From Microstegium vimineum (Eukaryota > Streptophyta > Magnoliopsida > Poales > Poaceae), in NCBI GenBank assembly GCA_022036555.1, contig CM039141.1, positions 7,413,773-7,477,772 of the forward strand: a stretch of 64,000 nt of DNA. The letters are read 5' to 3'. Position numbers and translations under genes: made by a program. The notes under the pieces were generated by a model that saw only the letters and a program-made list of their open reading frames with translations, was not told where the DNA came from and ran no database searches. Shown one piece after another: positions 1 through 10,644 of this stretch (its first letter is position 1; every line of letters starts with the position of its first letter).

Positions 1-2013
1 GGTGCTCCCACACAGATAGAAACCCCTGTATTTTTCCTTTCAGTTATGCATCATATAACATAGCTGAGAAGCCCTCCACGCATAACAAGAAGAGATAAGG
101 TGACATCGGGTCCCCTTGCCTCAAACCTCTAGATGGGACAATCTGTTCCGTTAATGAGCCATTGACCTTCACACGATATGACACAGTTGAGATACACTGC
201 ATTGTTAATCTAATCCATCGCTCATGAAAGCCCATTTTCCGCAACATTTTCTCAATGAAGGACCATTCTACTCGGTCAGAAGCCTTACTCATATCAAGTT
301 TCAGGGCTGCATACCCTTCTACACCACTTTTATTATGCATAAAATGATTCAACTCATAAGCCACTAATACATTATCAGTGATGAAGCGGTCAGGGACAAA
401 AGCACTTTGGTTCTGAGAAATGATATCTGCCAAAATGATTTTGAGACGATTGGATAGTACCTTGGATACAATCTTGTAAATTACATTGCAGAGACTTATT
501 GGCCTCAAATCCTTCAACTTGTTAGGGCGTTGTACTTTCGGGATTAACACCACAACAGTGTCATTTCACTTCTCCGGCATCGGACCTCCATTTAGAAAAG
601 CCTGAACCTCTCTGATTACATCATTCCCAACTGTGTCCCAATAAGATTTGTAGAATAGTGCGGACATTCCATCACAGCCGGGGGCCTTGAGGTTGCCAAT
701 GCCATCCAGCGCTTGTTTGATCTCTTCATCAGTGAAAGGTTTTAGCAGGTTATCATTCATATGTGTAGTCACACGTGGTGCGACACACTGTAGAATCTCG
801 TCAGCATTGCTGCCTGCACATGAGCTAAACAGGTCAGAGTAAAAGCTTGTCACCGCCTCCAATATCTCCCCCTCATCCTCAACAGCACGCCCATCCTCCA
901 AGACTAGACACCTCACACTACTCCTCCGCCTCCTTTCTGAAGCAAATCGGTGAAAGTATTTTGTATTTCGATCACCATGCTCCAACCAGTGCACCTTGGC
1001 ACGTTGTCTCCAATATGTGTTTTTTTGTTCTTCCAACCGACTAAGTTTGAACTTCAACAGCTCCACTCGATTTGCGATATTGCTCGTGAGTGGTTTCCTG
1101 CGCTGTTCCTCGAGATCCTTTCGGGCTCTTTTTATTCTCTTCTCAAGCCCCCCGAGTGCATTCCTACTCCACGCATGTATCTCACTCGCTACCACCTGTA
1201 AGGCCTCCTGAACATTGCCATTCCGAGCCTCCGTTGTTAGCCTCCAACTATTATCAACTATAACCCCACACTGCTCTTCATCCACCCACCCCGCTTCAAA
1301 ACGAAATAGGGGGCAACCACAGTATGCAGGTAAGACACCCCCCTCCCATTCCGTCTCAACAATAACCGGACGATGATCCGAGTGGCGTGGATCACCATTT
1401 GTAACTTTGAATGCTGGAAATTTATCATTCCAAGCACCATTCGCCACCGCACGTGTGACAGTTATTCCACCAAGTGAAGGGGTCACCAGTAAACCCAAGA
1501 TCTACTAGATTGCAATTTGCCAATGCCTCCTTGAACGCGTCCATACAACTTTGTGGTCTTGGTATTCCCCCTTCCATCTCACCACTCAGCAATATCTCAT
1601 TAAAATCTTCGATACACAGCCATGGAAGGTACCTTGCTTCATTGAGCGTTCTCAGGGCCTTCCAGGATAGCCACTTCATATCTGATTTTGGCTCACCGTA
1701 GAACCCTGTAAGCCGCCACACAAAGCCATCCGCTTCTGTCACATCCGCATCAATGTATAATTTCGACATCATGCGACCATGAAGATTAATCCCCTTCCTC
1801 CAAAAGATTGCCAATCCTCCACTCCGCCCTGAACAGTCTTTCACCATCATATTTGGTAAGCCTAGTTTCCATCTGAATCCATCGAGTTTCCGCTCCTCCA
1901 TTTTTGTTTCAGACAAACAATATGTCGGGGTCCTCCTCCTTCTGAGTACTCAGAAGGCCCTGAACTGCCGCGTCGTTCCCCAACCCGCGGCAGTTCCAAG
2001 CGATGATCTTCAT
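1..2013 (-). pseudogene. LINE ORF2: endonuclease and reverse transcriptase, broken and truncated
   Basis: The start ATG at 2013 opens with MKIIAWNCRGLG, the first motif of an apurinic-type endonuclease. A frameshift near 1920 moves the rest of the endonuclease (SETKMEERK onward) into another frame, and a further change occurs near 1490. The SDHRPV motif is at about 1380. The reverse transcriptase follows, with IPKVQRPNKLKDLRPISLCN, the aspartate motif LKLDMSKASDRVEW and SRGLRQGDPMSPYLF. A TGA at about 563, between PEK and NDTVV, sits where families have Trp. Another stop lies just before the window edge. The YADD motif would be outside the window. Confidence 0.88.
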
Positions 2014-3397
2014 TGATCTCCGCAGAGCTGTTCCGACAGCCCCGCTTTCAGCAGTTGTACGACATCACCCTTCTCTTGCTTTTCCTCCATTCTCCCCTTC
2101 TTCGCCTCAAGACTTCTGTCCAAATCCATGGGATCATCAGGCCCTCTTTTCCTCCCACTAGCTAACCTATCAGGGGTGTCACTCTCCAGATTCCTCCCTG
2201 ACACTACATCCTTCTCCCTTGTGCGTTTTTTTGTATGTGCCCTTCTTCCCTGCATTCGTCAGCATCCCATCATTCTTTGTCACTTCCCCTCCCATTTGTG
2301 CCTCTTTCACGTGCACACTTGGCCGTTGCATGGTCTTGTTCACATCAGCCAATGCTGCCTGGACAGCATGCGTCGGCTCCAACGACAACGAAAGCTTATT
2401 ACGAGTTGAGCTTTCAGAATCTTTACTACATAAAGGCTGATCACTTCCCTTCAAAGGACTACTGACCTCCTCTTCCTCCCCCTTCCCTTCACGTCGTCAG
2501 GATAACTTCTTTGGGGATTTGCGCCAAGACGGGCCGTAACTCCTCCCCCCTACCCCCACTGCTCCTGCTACCCGACCCCATACCCCAACTCCCATACCGC
2601 CGACCCTGGTCGCCATACAAAGACCTGCCACCACTTTGAAAATTTGCATCTCCACTTGGTTTACGGGTTGGTGGGATGTATCTCAGATCCCTACTGAACT
2701 GCTTCAGGCCCGACACCCCCGATTTCTGCTGGCAAGATCTCTCTGTGTGGCCAATGAACCCACAACAGTAGCAGAAATCCGAGAGAAATTCATACGCCAA
2801 CGGGCACCATCTATCTTCACACCCTTCTCCAATAGAGACAATAACTCCCCTCATTAGGGGCTTACGGATATCTAGCTTCACCTTCACCCTCAGCACTCTC
2901 CCTGCAATGATATCTCCAGAGTCCGATTCCATCTCCATAAATGTTCCAACCTCATCCCCAATCACTGTAGCAGAGTCTTTATTCATCAGTCCCATTGGAA
3001 GCCTCGCAACCCTAACCCAGATAGGGATATGGGCAAACTCGATCTCCTCCAGGGTTTTGCTATCGTCGAATTCAGTCACAACCATCAGTTCGTTAGACAC
3101 CATCCATGGCCCATCCTCTATCGCTTTTCGTTTCCCTGCTGCTTGCCCGAAAGTGAACAGGAAGCAGTTGTCTCCAAGGTCCTTGCACTCAATGCCTCTA
3201 ACTCGGCACCAAATCCACCCCAACGTCTGCTCGATCACCTCCGCCTTAACACTACGTTCTGAGAACAGTTTCCCGAAAGCCTTCTGTGGAATCGTATCGC
3301 CCTTCCCTTTTGACTCTGAACTGGATCCTAAACGCACCTTCTTCTTCTCCGCCTCAGAAAGCTTCAACCCCATCATCAGATCCTCGACCGCCTCCAT
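2010..3397 (-). pseudogene. LINE ORF1 (DUF4283 plus CCHC zinc knuckle), disrupted
   Basis: The likely start is the ATG at 3397, which opens with MEAVEDLMMGLKL, a typical beginning for this family. A longer open frame reaches 3502 but probably reads leader sequence. The DUF4283 nucleic-acid-binding domain spans about 3290-2900. The knuckle CYCCGFIGHTERSC follows, then a Gly/Ser/Arg-rich tail. Stops near 2489 and frame changes between 2490 and 2180 interrupt the reading. The family-like C-terminus ending in EQLCGDQ resumes in another frame and stops at 2010. ORF1 proteins of this type bind LINE RNA in the ribonucleoprotein. This copy is not expected to make a full protein. Confidence 0.85.
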
Positions 3398-3853
3398 GAT
3401 TACCGCAACGGGAAACGGCCAAGCGTCGTCGCCCCAGGCGGGAGAACGACCCCGGTGCACTACACATGCTGGCTCCGAAACGGAGAATTTGACTGTGGAC
3501 ACCGATGAATTGTGGGTGGGTGGACTCGATCACTTGATCCAATGAAGATTCAAGAGGAAAGATCGACAAAGAACGGGGAAATTCTAGACACCGAGGTGTA
3601 ACCAACTCGAGTCGCCTGTCTCCCAGGCGCTGAGACCCACCTTTTGGCGCTGCTAGAGTATCTAAAACAATGTTCGTCATATATACTTTATACTACTGCT
3701 ATAAAACAAAACATAACAAAATAATAGCGAGTGACATATCCTGTGTTTGAGCCGGCCGGTCAACTGCTAATCATCCTCCAAGTAGTGGAACAGCAGTCCT
3801 TGTACAACTTTTATGCAATGTTGTCTGTCTGTTTTCGCCTCTTGGCAACAACA

Positions 3854-4117
3854 TACTCCTCCGTCCTAAAAAAAAGAATCGCTATAGAAAACGTGTTAGT
3901 TAAACTTTCTTAACTTTGATTAAATTTGTAGAAAATATGTGCAACATTTATATCTCTAAATTAGTTTAGTATTAAAGTATATTTAAAGATCTATTTAATG
4001 ATACTAATTAATTACCATAAATATTAATATTTTATTAAATATAGTTAGTCTAAGTTAAAATTTATTGACTTTTTACAAAACGAGAACGACTCTTTTTTTT
4101 CTTAGACAGAGAGAGTA
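3854..4117. mobile_element. Stowaway-like MITE (264 bp)
   Basis: The element is bounded by TA dinucleotides at 3854-3855 and 4116-4117. Its terminal inverted repeats begin CTCCGTCCTAAAAAAAAG on the left, matched by the reverse complement of the right end. The interior is AT-rich and has no ORF. A CTCC(G/A)TCC terminus with a TA target duplication is the hallmark of grass Stowaway (Tc1/mariner-derived) elements. Confidence 0.8.
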
Positions 4118-4290
4118 ACGCTGAATATCGCTAGCTGCCGCTGCACAATCGTCAAGAAAAGGCTGCCGGCAGATTCACAACCGAATTACGACTCTCATTG
4201 CAGTTTTAGTTTCCACGTTCGTTTGTTCACTACGACCAGCTTGCCAATAGTATACCATGACTAAAACGGCAGATTCATAACTTTTTTTTT

Positions 4291-4361
4291 ACGGTTTAGT
4301 TGGTTATACTTACACCGTTTTAGTTTCATTGTAGTTGCCAACGTATAACCAACTAAACCGT
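4291..4361. repeat. Perfect 19-bp inverted repeat (hairpin)
   Basis: The arms ACGGTTTAGTTGGTTATAC at 4291-4309 and its exact reverse complement at 4343-4361 are separated by 33 bases. They are flanked by T9 on the left and an A-run on the right, which extends the pairing. It may be a very small foldback element. No TSD was recognised. Confidence 0.7.
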
Positions 4362-4427
4362 CAAAAAAAAAAAAACCGTAGCCAACTAAACAGGGAAGTT
4401 GCGTAAAATGTAAAGTGAATGAATTAG

Positions 4428-5409
4428 GAGTCTTTTTCACTCATGTTATTGAAAAAGTTGTCAGTTCCACACGGGCCACTAACAAAATTGAGGGAATCGT
4501 ATGTGCCACCGCGCTAAACTTTTTAATCATACGCGTCATTCCGTTCACCTTCTGTCATGTTTTGACCGTTTGACACCCCTGACGTGTGGGTCCAGTTAGC
4601 TAAAAAGTCAAAAATGCCCCTCAGTTTCAATACCTTACCGAGACGAGGCGGGGCTGCAGCCGTCGCAGGTGCAGGGTGCGCGCAGCGCTGGTGCGGGGCA
4701 GCATCAGGTCGTGGAGGAGGCTAGGAGGAGCAGCGAGGGCGCGCTCGTCGGGGCGCGCTAAGGTCGTCGGGGCGGGGCGGGGCAAAGCCGTCGTTGTAGG
4801 GTGCGCGCAGCGCCGGTGCGGGGCAACAACAGGCCGTGGAGGAGGCGAGGAGCAGCAGCGCCTCGCCGGGGCGCAAACCGCTGCAGGGCGAGGCCGCTGT
4901 GGCGAGCTGCGGCCGTCGGGGTGGGGCGCGCTCGCTAGTGCGCGGCCGCCGCTGCAGGGCACGCGCGGCCGCCGGAGCAGGGCGGGGCGGGTCGCGGCCG
5001 TCAGGGCGGGGCAGGGCGGGGCGCGCTCGTCGGTGCAACACCGACTCCATCCTCACTACCTCCGGCGGCGAGGGGCATCAGGGGCAAGGCGGCGCGGCGA
5101 ACCCTCTCCCCGCGCGCAAGCCCCTCCCGGCCACGGCGGCGCCCCCACCCCCGACCCGATTGGATAGGGGAATGAGAAAAAAATAAAAAAAGTGAAAAAG
5201 AAAAATAAATGGATAAAAAAATGAGAGAATATATTCTTAAGGACATTGTGGACCTTTTCCACCCTTGTTTGACACCGTTAGTGGCATAACTGAATGAAAT
5301 GACACGTATGGTAAAAAAGTTTAGCGCAATGGCACACACGACCGCCTCAACTTTTTAGTGGCTCGTGTGGAACTGACAATTTTTTCAATGGCATGAGTGG
5401 AAAAGACTC
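4428..5409. mobile_element. Mutator-like element (MULE) with 9-bp TSD and GC-rich interior
   Basis: Identical 9-bp duplications ATGAATTAG flank the element at 4419-4427 and 5410-5418. The terminal inverted repeats are about 125 bp, roughly 85% identical by eye, and start GAGTCTTTTTCACTCATG. A 9-bp TSD with TIRs over 100 bp is diagnostic of MULEs. There is no transposase, so the element is non-autonomous. The interior (about 4627-5160) is very GC-rich and holds a partial tandem duplication with a period of about 125 bp (AGGGTGCGCGCAGCGC at 4673 and 4798). Long open frames there are compositional, with low-complexity Arg/Ala/Gly. It has the look of a Pack-MULE, but I could not name a captured gene. 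Confidence 0.9.
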
Positions 5410-5418
5410 ATGAATTAG

Positions 5419-5833
5419 ACGTTCATTGGTAACTATATATAAGAAGTCAATACGGGTAGAGATCGTCTGTTTTTCACCATATGGTGGATCTGGAACGTGA
5501 GCTAAACACCATGATTATACTCACTCGAATGATATATTAATCTTTAATGCTGTAAGAATCATCACAATCAATCAGCTTACATTGGATGATGATATGGCCA
5601 TACACAAAAACACATCACACAAAATACAAACGTCATTCTCAATCTTAGCACAAAAATAGCAACGATTTGCAGCAAAATTGTAAAACCTCTGCTCTGTTCA
5701 GTTCCTTCGATTGGGTGGGTTCAGGAAGATCGAGAACGCAAAGCACCAACAAAAGCGGCGGTAATGGCAGAAGCGGAACACACAGCTAGCGGCCATCGGC
5801 CTAGCAGTCTCGCTCGCAAGGACGCAAACTGGC
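5419..5833 (-). other. 3' flank and probable 3' UTR of the RALF gene
   Basis: AT-rich sequence without a coding signature lies between the MULE and the RALF stop codon. The part next to 5833 is expected to contain the RALF 3' UTR. I see no other feature. Confidence 0.4.
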
Positions 5834-6217
5834 TCAGCCGCGGCACTGCGTGATGGCCGAGCAGCCGCGGCTGTAGGGGTTGGCCTCCGCGCCGGGGCGG
5901 CAGTTGTAGTAGGACGCGCCGCGCTGCGAGCACGGCACCCTGTCCATTTTCAGCACCATGTAGCTGATGGGCATGGACGCCATCCCCGTGTCGGCGTCGC
6001 CGATGCTCGTGGCGTTGCCGTCGTCGAGGCCCGTGGCGTTGTTGGCGTCGTCGAGCCGCCGCCTGCCGCCCAGCCCGAGCACGTCGTCGTCGTCTCCGAT
6101 GATGAGGAGCTCCGTGTCGGCGTCGGCGGCGCGCGCGTAGGCCGACGCTGACGCCGCGGCCACCGCGAGCGTCGCGAGGAGGGCGAGGAGGAGCGGGGCG
6201 CGCGCGTGCCGTGCCAT
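5834..6217 (-). CDS. RALF: RALF (rapid alkalinization factor) peptide precursor
   Basis: This 127-residue intronless precursor encodes a secreted peptide hormone. Family members bind CrRLK1L (FERONIA-type) receptors and raise apoplastic pH. Visible features: a hydrophobic signal peptide at residues about 1-27; an acidic, Asp/Asn-rich propeptide; RRRL at 52-55, which fits the RRxL site for subtilase S1P; and a C-terminal domain with four cysteines (96, 106, 119, 125) in the blocks ASYYNCRPGAEANPYSRGC and AITQC. The length and cysteine spacing are normal for RALFs. Two oddities: the usual YISY motif reads PISY, and about 28 residues separate RRRL from it, longer than usual. The start is the only ATG giving a signal peptide. 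A TTTAAA about 35 bp upstream (6250-6255) could be a TATA-like box. Confidence 0.93.
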   Translation of the reverse strand: MARHARAPLLLALLATLAVAAASASAYARAADADTELLIIGDDDDVLGLGGRRRLDDANNATGLDDGNATSIGDADTGMASMPISYMVLKMDRVPCSQRGASYYNCRPGAEANPYSRGCSAITQCRG

Positions 6218-7317
6218 AGCTTGTGGCAGACGCTGCGGCGGAGGAGAGGTTTTAAACAGAGGCCGGCCGGCCGAGGGGAGGAAGCATTTGGACAGGCGGG
6301 GGCTTGCCTCCAGCTGCCAATTGACTTTGGGTTTCCCCTTGCTTTGCTACGAGGACTGGGCTTCCACTAACAGGACATATGTTTTCCAAAAAAAAAAAAA
6401 AAACTGTATTTCTTCCAATCATACTAACAGGGTTATGATTGTCAGTTTAGCATTGACTTCCACCAGCAGGATTGTTATGAGAGTGGGTCTTAACTCATTA
6501 GGGTGTCGTTTAATTAGGGGGCAAGTAAATCCTCTCTATATAATGAGAGGAGATGTATCAATTTAAATCAAGCAAGAGATTAGAAGGAAACTCTTCCCTC
6601 TTGCCGGCCGTGGGCGGAGCCTCATGGTCGGCGTTCCCAGCAACCCCAAACCCTAGCCGCCGCCGCTCCCTCAATTCATCTCTCAACCCTAACACCGTTC
6701 ATAACAAGGATATAATAGTATGTTTCTCCCATCTAACATTTCTTGCAATCAGCTTTAGTTTGCAGAGTTCCTTTGTACTGAAAAGTGAAAAAAATTCACA
6801 TGAAAAAAATACAAGGTTCATGAATTTTCCTCGTGTTCCAATGTTACAATAATTTTTACAGGCACCGGCAATTCATACTAATAAAAATCTTTAAAATGGA
6901 AAATACTATAACCCAATAATATCTGATAGGGAGGCCCAATGAATTGAACCCAATCTTTCAAACTGACATTACGGCCGGGACAGGATCTAGGGTTCATATT
7001 CGATTCATAAAACCAACCAATCCCGAATTCCTGTTCTCTCATCTCTGCTCGTCACGCCGCCGCAGCAGCACCCGTCGTCTCCATCGCTTCCCAAGGTGCG
7101 CTGTGATTCCTCGTCTCTTGAATTCTCCTAATTAATCTCCATCGATGATTCCAGTCATGATCTGATTGCGCGCAAGTTCGCGACGAACCTTATTAAATTC
7201 GTACGCTTCGTCTATTTTGTTCCCGTCGCAAAGTTTGTGCAATAGTTCTATACTGTTTCCTATCTGTGAAAGTTGCTGATGCATAATTTGCATCGCAACA
7301 TAAGCTGTGGGTGTAGT
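6218..7317. other. Intergenic region with promoter-like and unassigned sequence
   Basis: The part next to 6218 should hold the RALF promoter. An A15 run is at about 6390-6404. Segments at 6600-6690 and 6980-7110 contain CCCTAGCCGCCGCC-like and CGCCGCCGCAGCAGC motifs that resemble grass 5' UTRs, and the second is followed by GTGCGCTG, a possible splice donor. No protein could be recognised. These may be remnants of the 5' part of the GH3 locus downstream. Confidence 0.35.
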
Positions 7318-7735
7318 TACAGCCCTTAAATTTTAGTAGTTAAACTTAGGTGATTTTAGGCCCTAAAGTACCAAACACCCTCCTAAAGTACCCCCTAAAC
7401 TTTAGTTGATGCACTAAACTTTAGGGACCACTAAACTTTAAGGAGTAAACCATGTTTGGTACAGCTCAACTTCAATAGTGAAGCTGTTTTTTTAGAAAAT
7501 AGCTTTACAAACTGAGCTATTTTGAAAAAAGTGTTTGACAAAACAGTTTCACCAACAACTTTATACATGCATGTGAGAGCGAAATGGGGGAGAAAGCTGT
7601 GATAAGTTACTATTTTCAGCTTCATTCCACTTCATGTGTTTATGAGAGTGAGAGAAAAACAACTTTAGGGATGAAGTTGTTTTGAAAAGAGGTGTTTGAT
7701 AAAAAAACAGTTGTACCAGACAGGCCCTTAGTCAT
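7318..7735. mobile_element. Two adjacent MITE-like segments
   Basis: Between about 7318 and 7445, repeated CTAAACTTTAG motifs occur on both strands, as in grass hAT-type MITEs. From about 7452 to 7730 the ends read TTTGGTACAGCT and AGTTGTACCAGACAGG, an imperfect terminal inverted repeat. No coding signature is present and I could not fix TSDs. The positions suggest insertion into an intron of the old GH3 locus. Confidence 0.5.
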
Positions 7736-8300
7736 AACTATTTCTCCATACCATACATGATAGTTTGCTAATCATGTTGATTCTTTCCGCGAAGTCACCT
7801 CGGCTGCAATAGACTTTGGCTGTCTGGGATATTGGAATAGATAATGCTACAAAGCTTTTTTTCAAAAAAATAATAATCATAATTCGATTATAGTACAAGC
7901 TCGGCACTAACCAGAGTTATGTTTTAAAAAAGCGCCTATTTTTATTAGTTCTCTGTTCCTAATCAGCTGTTTCTTTTCTTCTGTGGACTGTGGATACCAG
8001 TAGTGTTGCCATCATGCAGAACGAGGAGGGTAAGACGGGGGCTTTTTGAAAATCAACCATTATGGAAAACAGGCTTCGGAGATTTGTCATCCCGCAACGG
8101 GGCTTCGCCAGCTTATCATTACGAAAAACGATCCACCCGCTAAAATGTCATCGGATGATTTTGCGACTCTTCTCTTCCCTTCTCTTGCAAATATTATAGT
8201 GCTTCAACTAATACTCGATAATAACTAATAAAATCGATCGTCAGCATTTTGAAGACTAACACTGCGTAATGTAAATCTGAATTCCATTTTTTTTGTTCAG

Positions 8301-9070
8301 GTCTTTACAGGTACAGGGTAGGCGATGTACTTCAGGTGACATGCTTCTACAACCGTGCACCGCAGTTCAAATTCATCTGCCGGAGAAATGTGATCCTCAG
8401 CGTTGATTTTTTTTTGAGACCATGACAAACGCTTATTTCATTAAGTAAAAAGAGAGTTTAAACAGTAACCCAAGGATTACCGAGCATTACAGAGTACCCA
8501 ACCTCACCACAGCCTAGGCGATTACATGATAAAACGATTTTGCGACTAAAGCACAAGAGACAAGAGAGAACGCTAAGAAGCTACATCCTCGCGTTGATTC
8601 AGATAAGACCAACGAGGAAGATCTCCACGACAGTGTCTCCCGTGCCAATAAAATCCTGGAGAACTGAAATCGGCTCCTCTTGGAGTACACTAGCTGCACC
8701 GACACCTCCACGGTCCCGGGCCACTACGTTCTGTTCTGGGAGATCATGTCCACCTCCGAAGGCTCAACAACCCCTTGCACACCTGTGGATGCCCAGCTCC
8801 TCCGAGAGCTGCTGCATTGCTGTGGAGGAGTCACTTGACTACATCTACAGGTGCTGCTGAGCCCGTGACAAGTCTGTAGGGCCACTAGAGATACGACTGG
8901 TAGAAGCCGGCGCATTTGATGCTCTGATGGATCTGTTGGTCAGCCAAGGTAGCTCCATGAACAAGTACAAGACTCCAAGATGCATCGAGTCAGGCCCTGC
9001 ACTGAAGCTGCTCAATTCTAAGGCCATCGCTTCATTCTTTAGCCCCCGGGATCCTGCATGGACTGTGTAA
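8301..9070 (+). pseudogene. GH3: GH3 acyl-acid-amido synthetase, 3' part only, pseudogene
   Basis: GH3 enzymes adenylate auxin, jasmonate or related acids and join them to amino acids. After an intron-like acceptor (TTTTTTTGTTCAG, ending at 8300) the sequence encodes GLYRYRVGDVLQVTCFYNRA and the following PQFKFICRRN block, typical of the GH3 C-terminal region. After an inserted retroposon the frame resumes exactly with SDKTNEEDLHDSVSRANKI, then the family-typical VPGHYVLFWE, DALMDLLVSQGSSMNKYKTP and FFSPRDPAW, ending at TAA 9068-9070. Damage: a TGA after KILEN, a frameshift near 8800, a TGA after YIYRCC and the insertion. The N-terminal two thirds are absent from the window. A gene fragment is certain; function is very unlikely. 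Confidence 0.9.
8408..8584 (-). mobile_element. Short retroposon (SINE or 5'-truncated LINE) inserted in the GH3 pseudogene
   Basis: The 177-bp insert is flanked by near-identical duplications ATCCTCAGCGTTGAT (8393-8407) and ATCCTCGCGTTGAT (8585-8598). On the plus strand it starts with a T-run, so the poly(A) tail lies at the left and the element is in minus orientation. Removing the insert and one duplication restores GH3 reading across the site, which confirms both ends. There is no ORF. The length and tail fit a SINE or a severely truncated LINE. Confidence 0.85.
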
Positions 9071-9362
9071 GCTTTCAGGCTGAGGCGCTGAGCGCTTCTG
9101 ACTTCTGATGAGGTCGTTCCAAAGTCTGTTCGCTTTCTGTATGCTAAGAGGAGGAGCTTCTGTAGCCTTTCACTTCGTTTGTGTGGCTGCTTTATATTCT
9201 GAAGCTCCTCTCTACTGATGTAAATAATCTGAAAAATTCCATGTGGATTCTCCTTATCGCACAGTACAATAATTCGTCTTGTTCTCTTTGCTGTACTGGT
9301 GACGTAATAGTCTATGTTTTCATCCACCCCATTGTAAAGAAATGTTGTTAACTCCAACTGAG

Positions 9363-9616
9363 GCCTTGCTTGGATGTTACCATATTCACTTCAATCCACA
9401 TTTAAAGATTCATTTGATCTCTTAGGGTGCTATTAAGGTGTGTTGTATTAAACTTTTCTGTATCTTAATGCTAATACAAAGACACGTAAATCTTTTGAGT
9501 GATTGAGAAAAAAAAAAACAATCCACGTACGTTGAGGTGGATTGAAGTGAAACTTAAACTAAATTCTAACCCAACGCATTTAGATTGAGATGAATACGAC
9601 TACATCAAAACAAGGC
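9363..9616. mobile_element. MITE with GCCTTG(C/T)TTGGATGT-type ends
   Basis: The left end GCCTTGCTTGGATGT and the reverse complement of the right end, GCCTTGTTTTGATGT, are near-identical. A second, inner complementary pair (TCCACGTA.../GGATTGAAGTG) lies within. This terminus is common in grass MITEs, but I found no clear TSD, so the superfamily is left open. Confidence 0.65.
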
Positions 9617-10316
9617 ATGAACTATGCTTCCGTGGTGATGAGTATGGCTTAGATCTGCTGTTTTAAACTCTGGGATTACAAGTAATGCAACCTGAAATGC
9701 TGTTCAGCCAGACTGTGTCCGTTGATGAGAGATTGAGAACCCTCGTGGATCCTGATCGGCTTGTCGCTGCGAGTTATCAGCTGGACCAGGCCGAGCTTGT
9801 TTTGTTGGCCCATGGGCCACGTTGGCCCAATTAGTTACAATTACACTTTTTGTAAGGCTTTGTGATCTGGAAAGCTGAGCTAGCTCAGTTGATCAAGAAG
9901 AGTTACGCTCTGTACTCGTTCATTCTCTACTGAAGAATGGAACGATACGTACTTTTTTTCGATAAAGGATATTCAATATCCGGCCTCTACATCTGGGAAT
10001 GTACACAACCAATTGTTAAAAAAAAGATAAAAAAAATAAAAAAAAGAAAATCCATAATCTTATACATAGACTACTGTAGTCAGTAAATTGCTCTTTTGTC
10101 TTTCGTGTACGGCTGTACAGAACTTGATGACTTTTTATGTGTGATTGACGAAGCGCATGGATAAATTAAAAAAAGAACAAGAAAAAAAGAGGAGGCGAGA
10201 AATTAAAGAGAGAGGCCATGCATGATATGCCGGCTGTTCCGAAAGCATCAGTACGTGGTGAGTGAGCTTTCAACCATGGTAATCATGGGCTGGCCGGCTG
10301 ACAAATGCTAATACTA
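9617..10316. other. Intergenic; includes a retroposon 3'-tail fragment
   Basis: No gene was recognised. The stretch at about 9951-10070, TTTTTTTCGATAAAGGATATTC and what follows, resembles the 3' end of a grass SINE/LINE retroposon in minus orientation. It is followed by an A/AG-rich run. The remainder shows no repeats or coding features that I can support. Confidence 0.35.
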
Positions 10317-10554
10317 TACTTTCTCCGTTTCAATTTATAATTCGTTTGACTTTTTTTACCACAACTTTAACCACCCGTCTTATTCAAAAAAATTGTACAA
10401 ACATAGTCAAATTTAAATCATTCATGTAGACTGTTTATTATATAAGTAAGCCACACCAAAAAAAATGATATTTTGCATAAAAATTTGAATAAGACGAGTG
10501 ATCAAACTTAGGGTTGAAAAAGTCAAACGAACTATAATTTAAAACGGATTAAGT
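10317..10554. mobile_element. Stowaway-like MITE (238 bp)
   Basis: The terminal sequence TACTTTCTCCGTTTCAATTTATAATTCG at the left is matched by the reverse complement of the right end (CGAACTATAATTTAAAACGGATTAAGTA). Subterminal GTTTGACTTTTT / AAAAAGTCAAAC and CCGTCTTATTCAAA / TTTGAATAAGACG blocks also pair. It is bounded by TA, as expected for a mariner-type insertion. Confidence 0.8.
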
Positions 10555-10644
10555 AGTTACTAGGAGAGTGAGCTAGCTAAGCTGGCACGCAGATGACTGA
10601 AGACTGATGAGTGATGACACATCGTCAGGTCAGATACTACTGAT

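Larger units (their letters stand above)
1..3680 (-). mobile_element. L1-type LINE (non-LTR retrotransposon), degenerate, 3' end outside window
   Basis: Reading on the minus strand, a leader near 3680-3398 is followed by an ORF1 with DUF4283 and a CCHC zinc knuckle, then an ORF2 with an endonuclease and a reverse transcriptase. This is the order of plant L1-clade LINEs. The 5' edge near 3680 is approximate because the 3' end, and therefore the second TSD copy, lies beyond base 1. Several in-frame stops and frameshifts show that the copy is dead. The ORF1 stop and the ORF2 start overlap as ATGA at 2010-2013. Confidence 0.9.

Noticed and set aside
4676..5167. Long plus- and minus-strand open frames in the MULE interior
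   Set aside because: They are low-complexity Arg/Ala/Gly frames that appear in several frames at once because of extreme GC content. There is no domain and no codon pattern.
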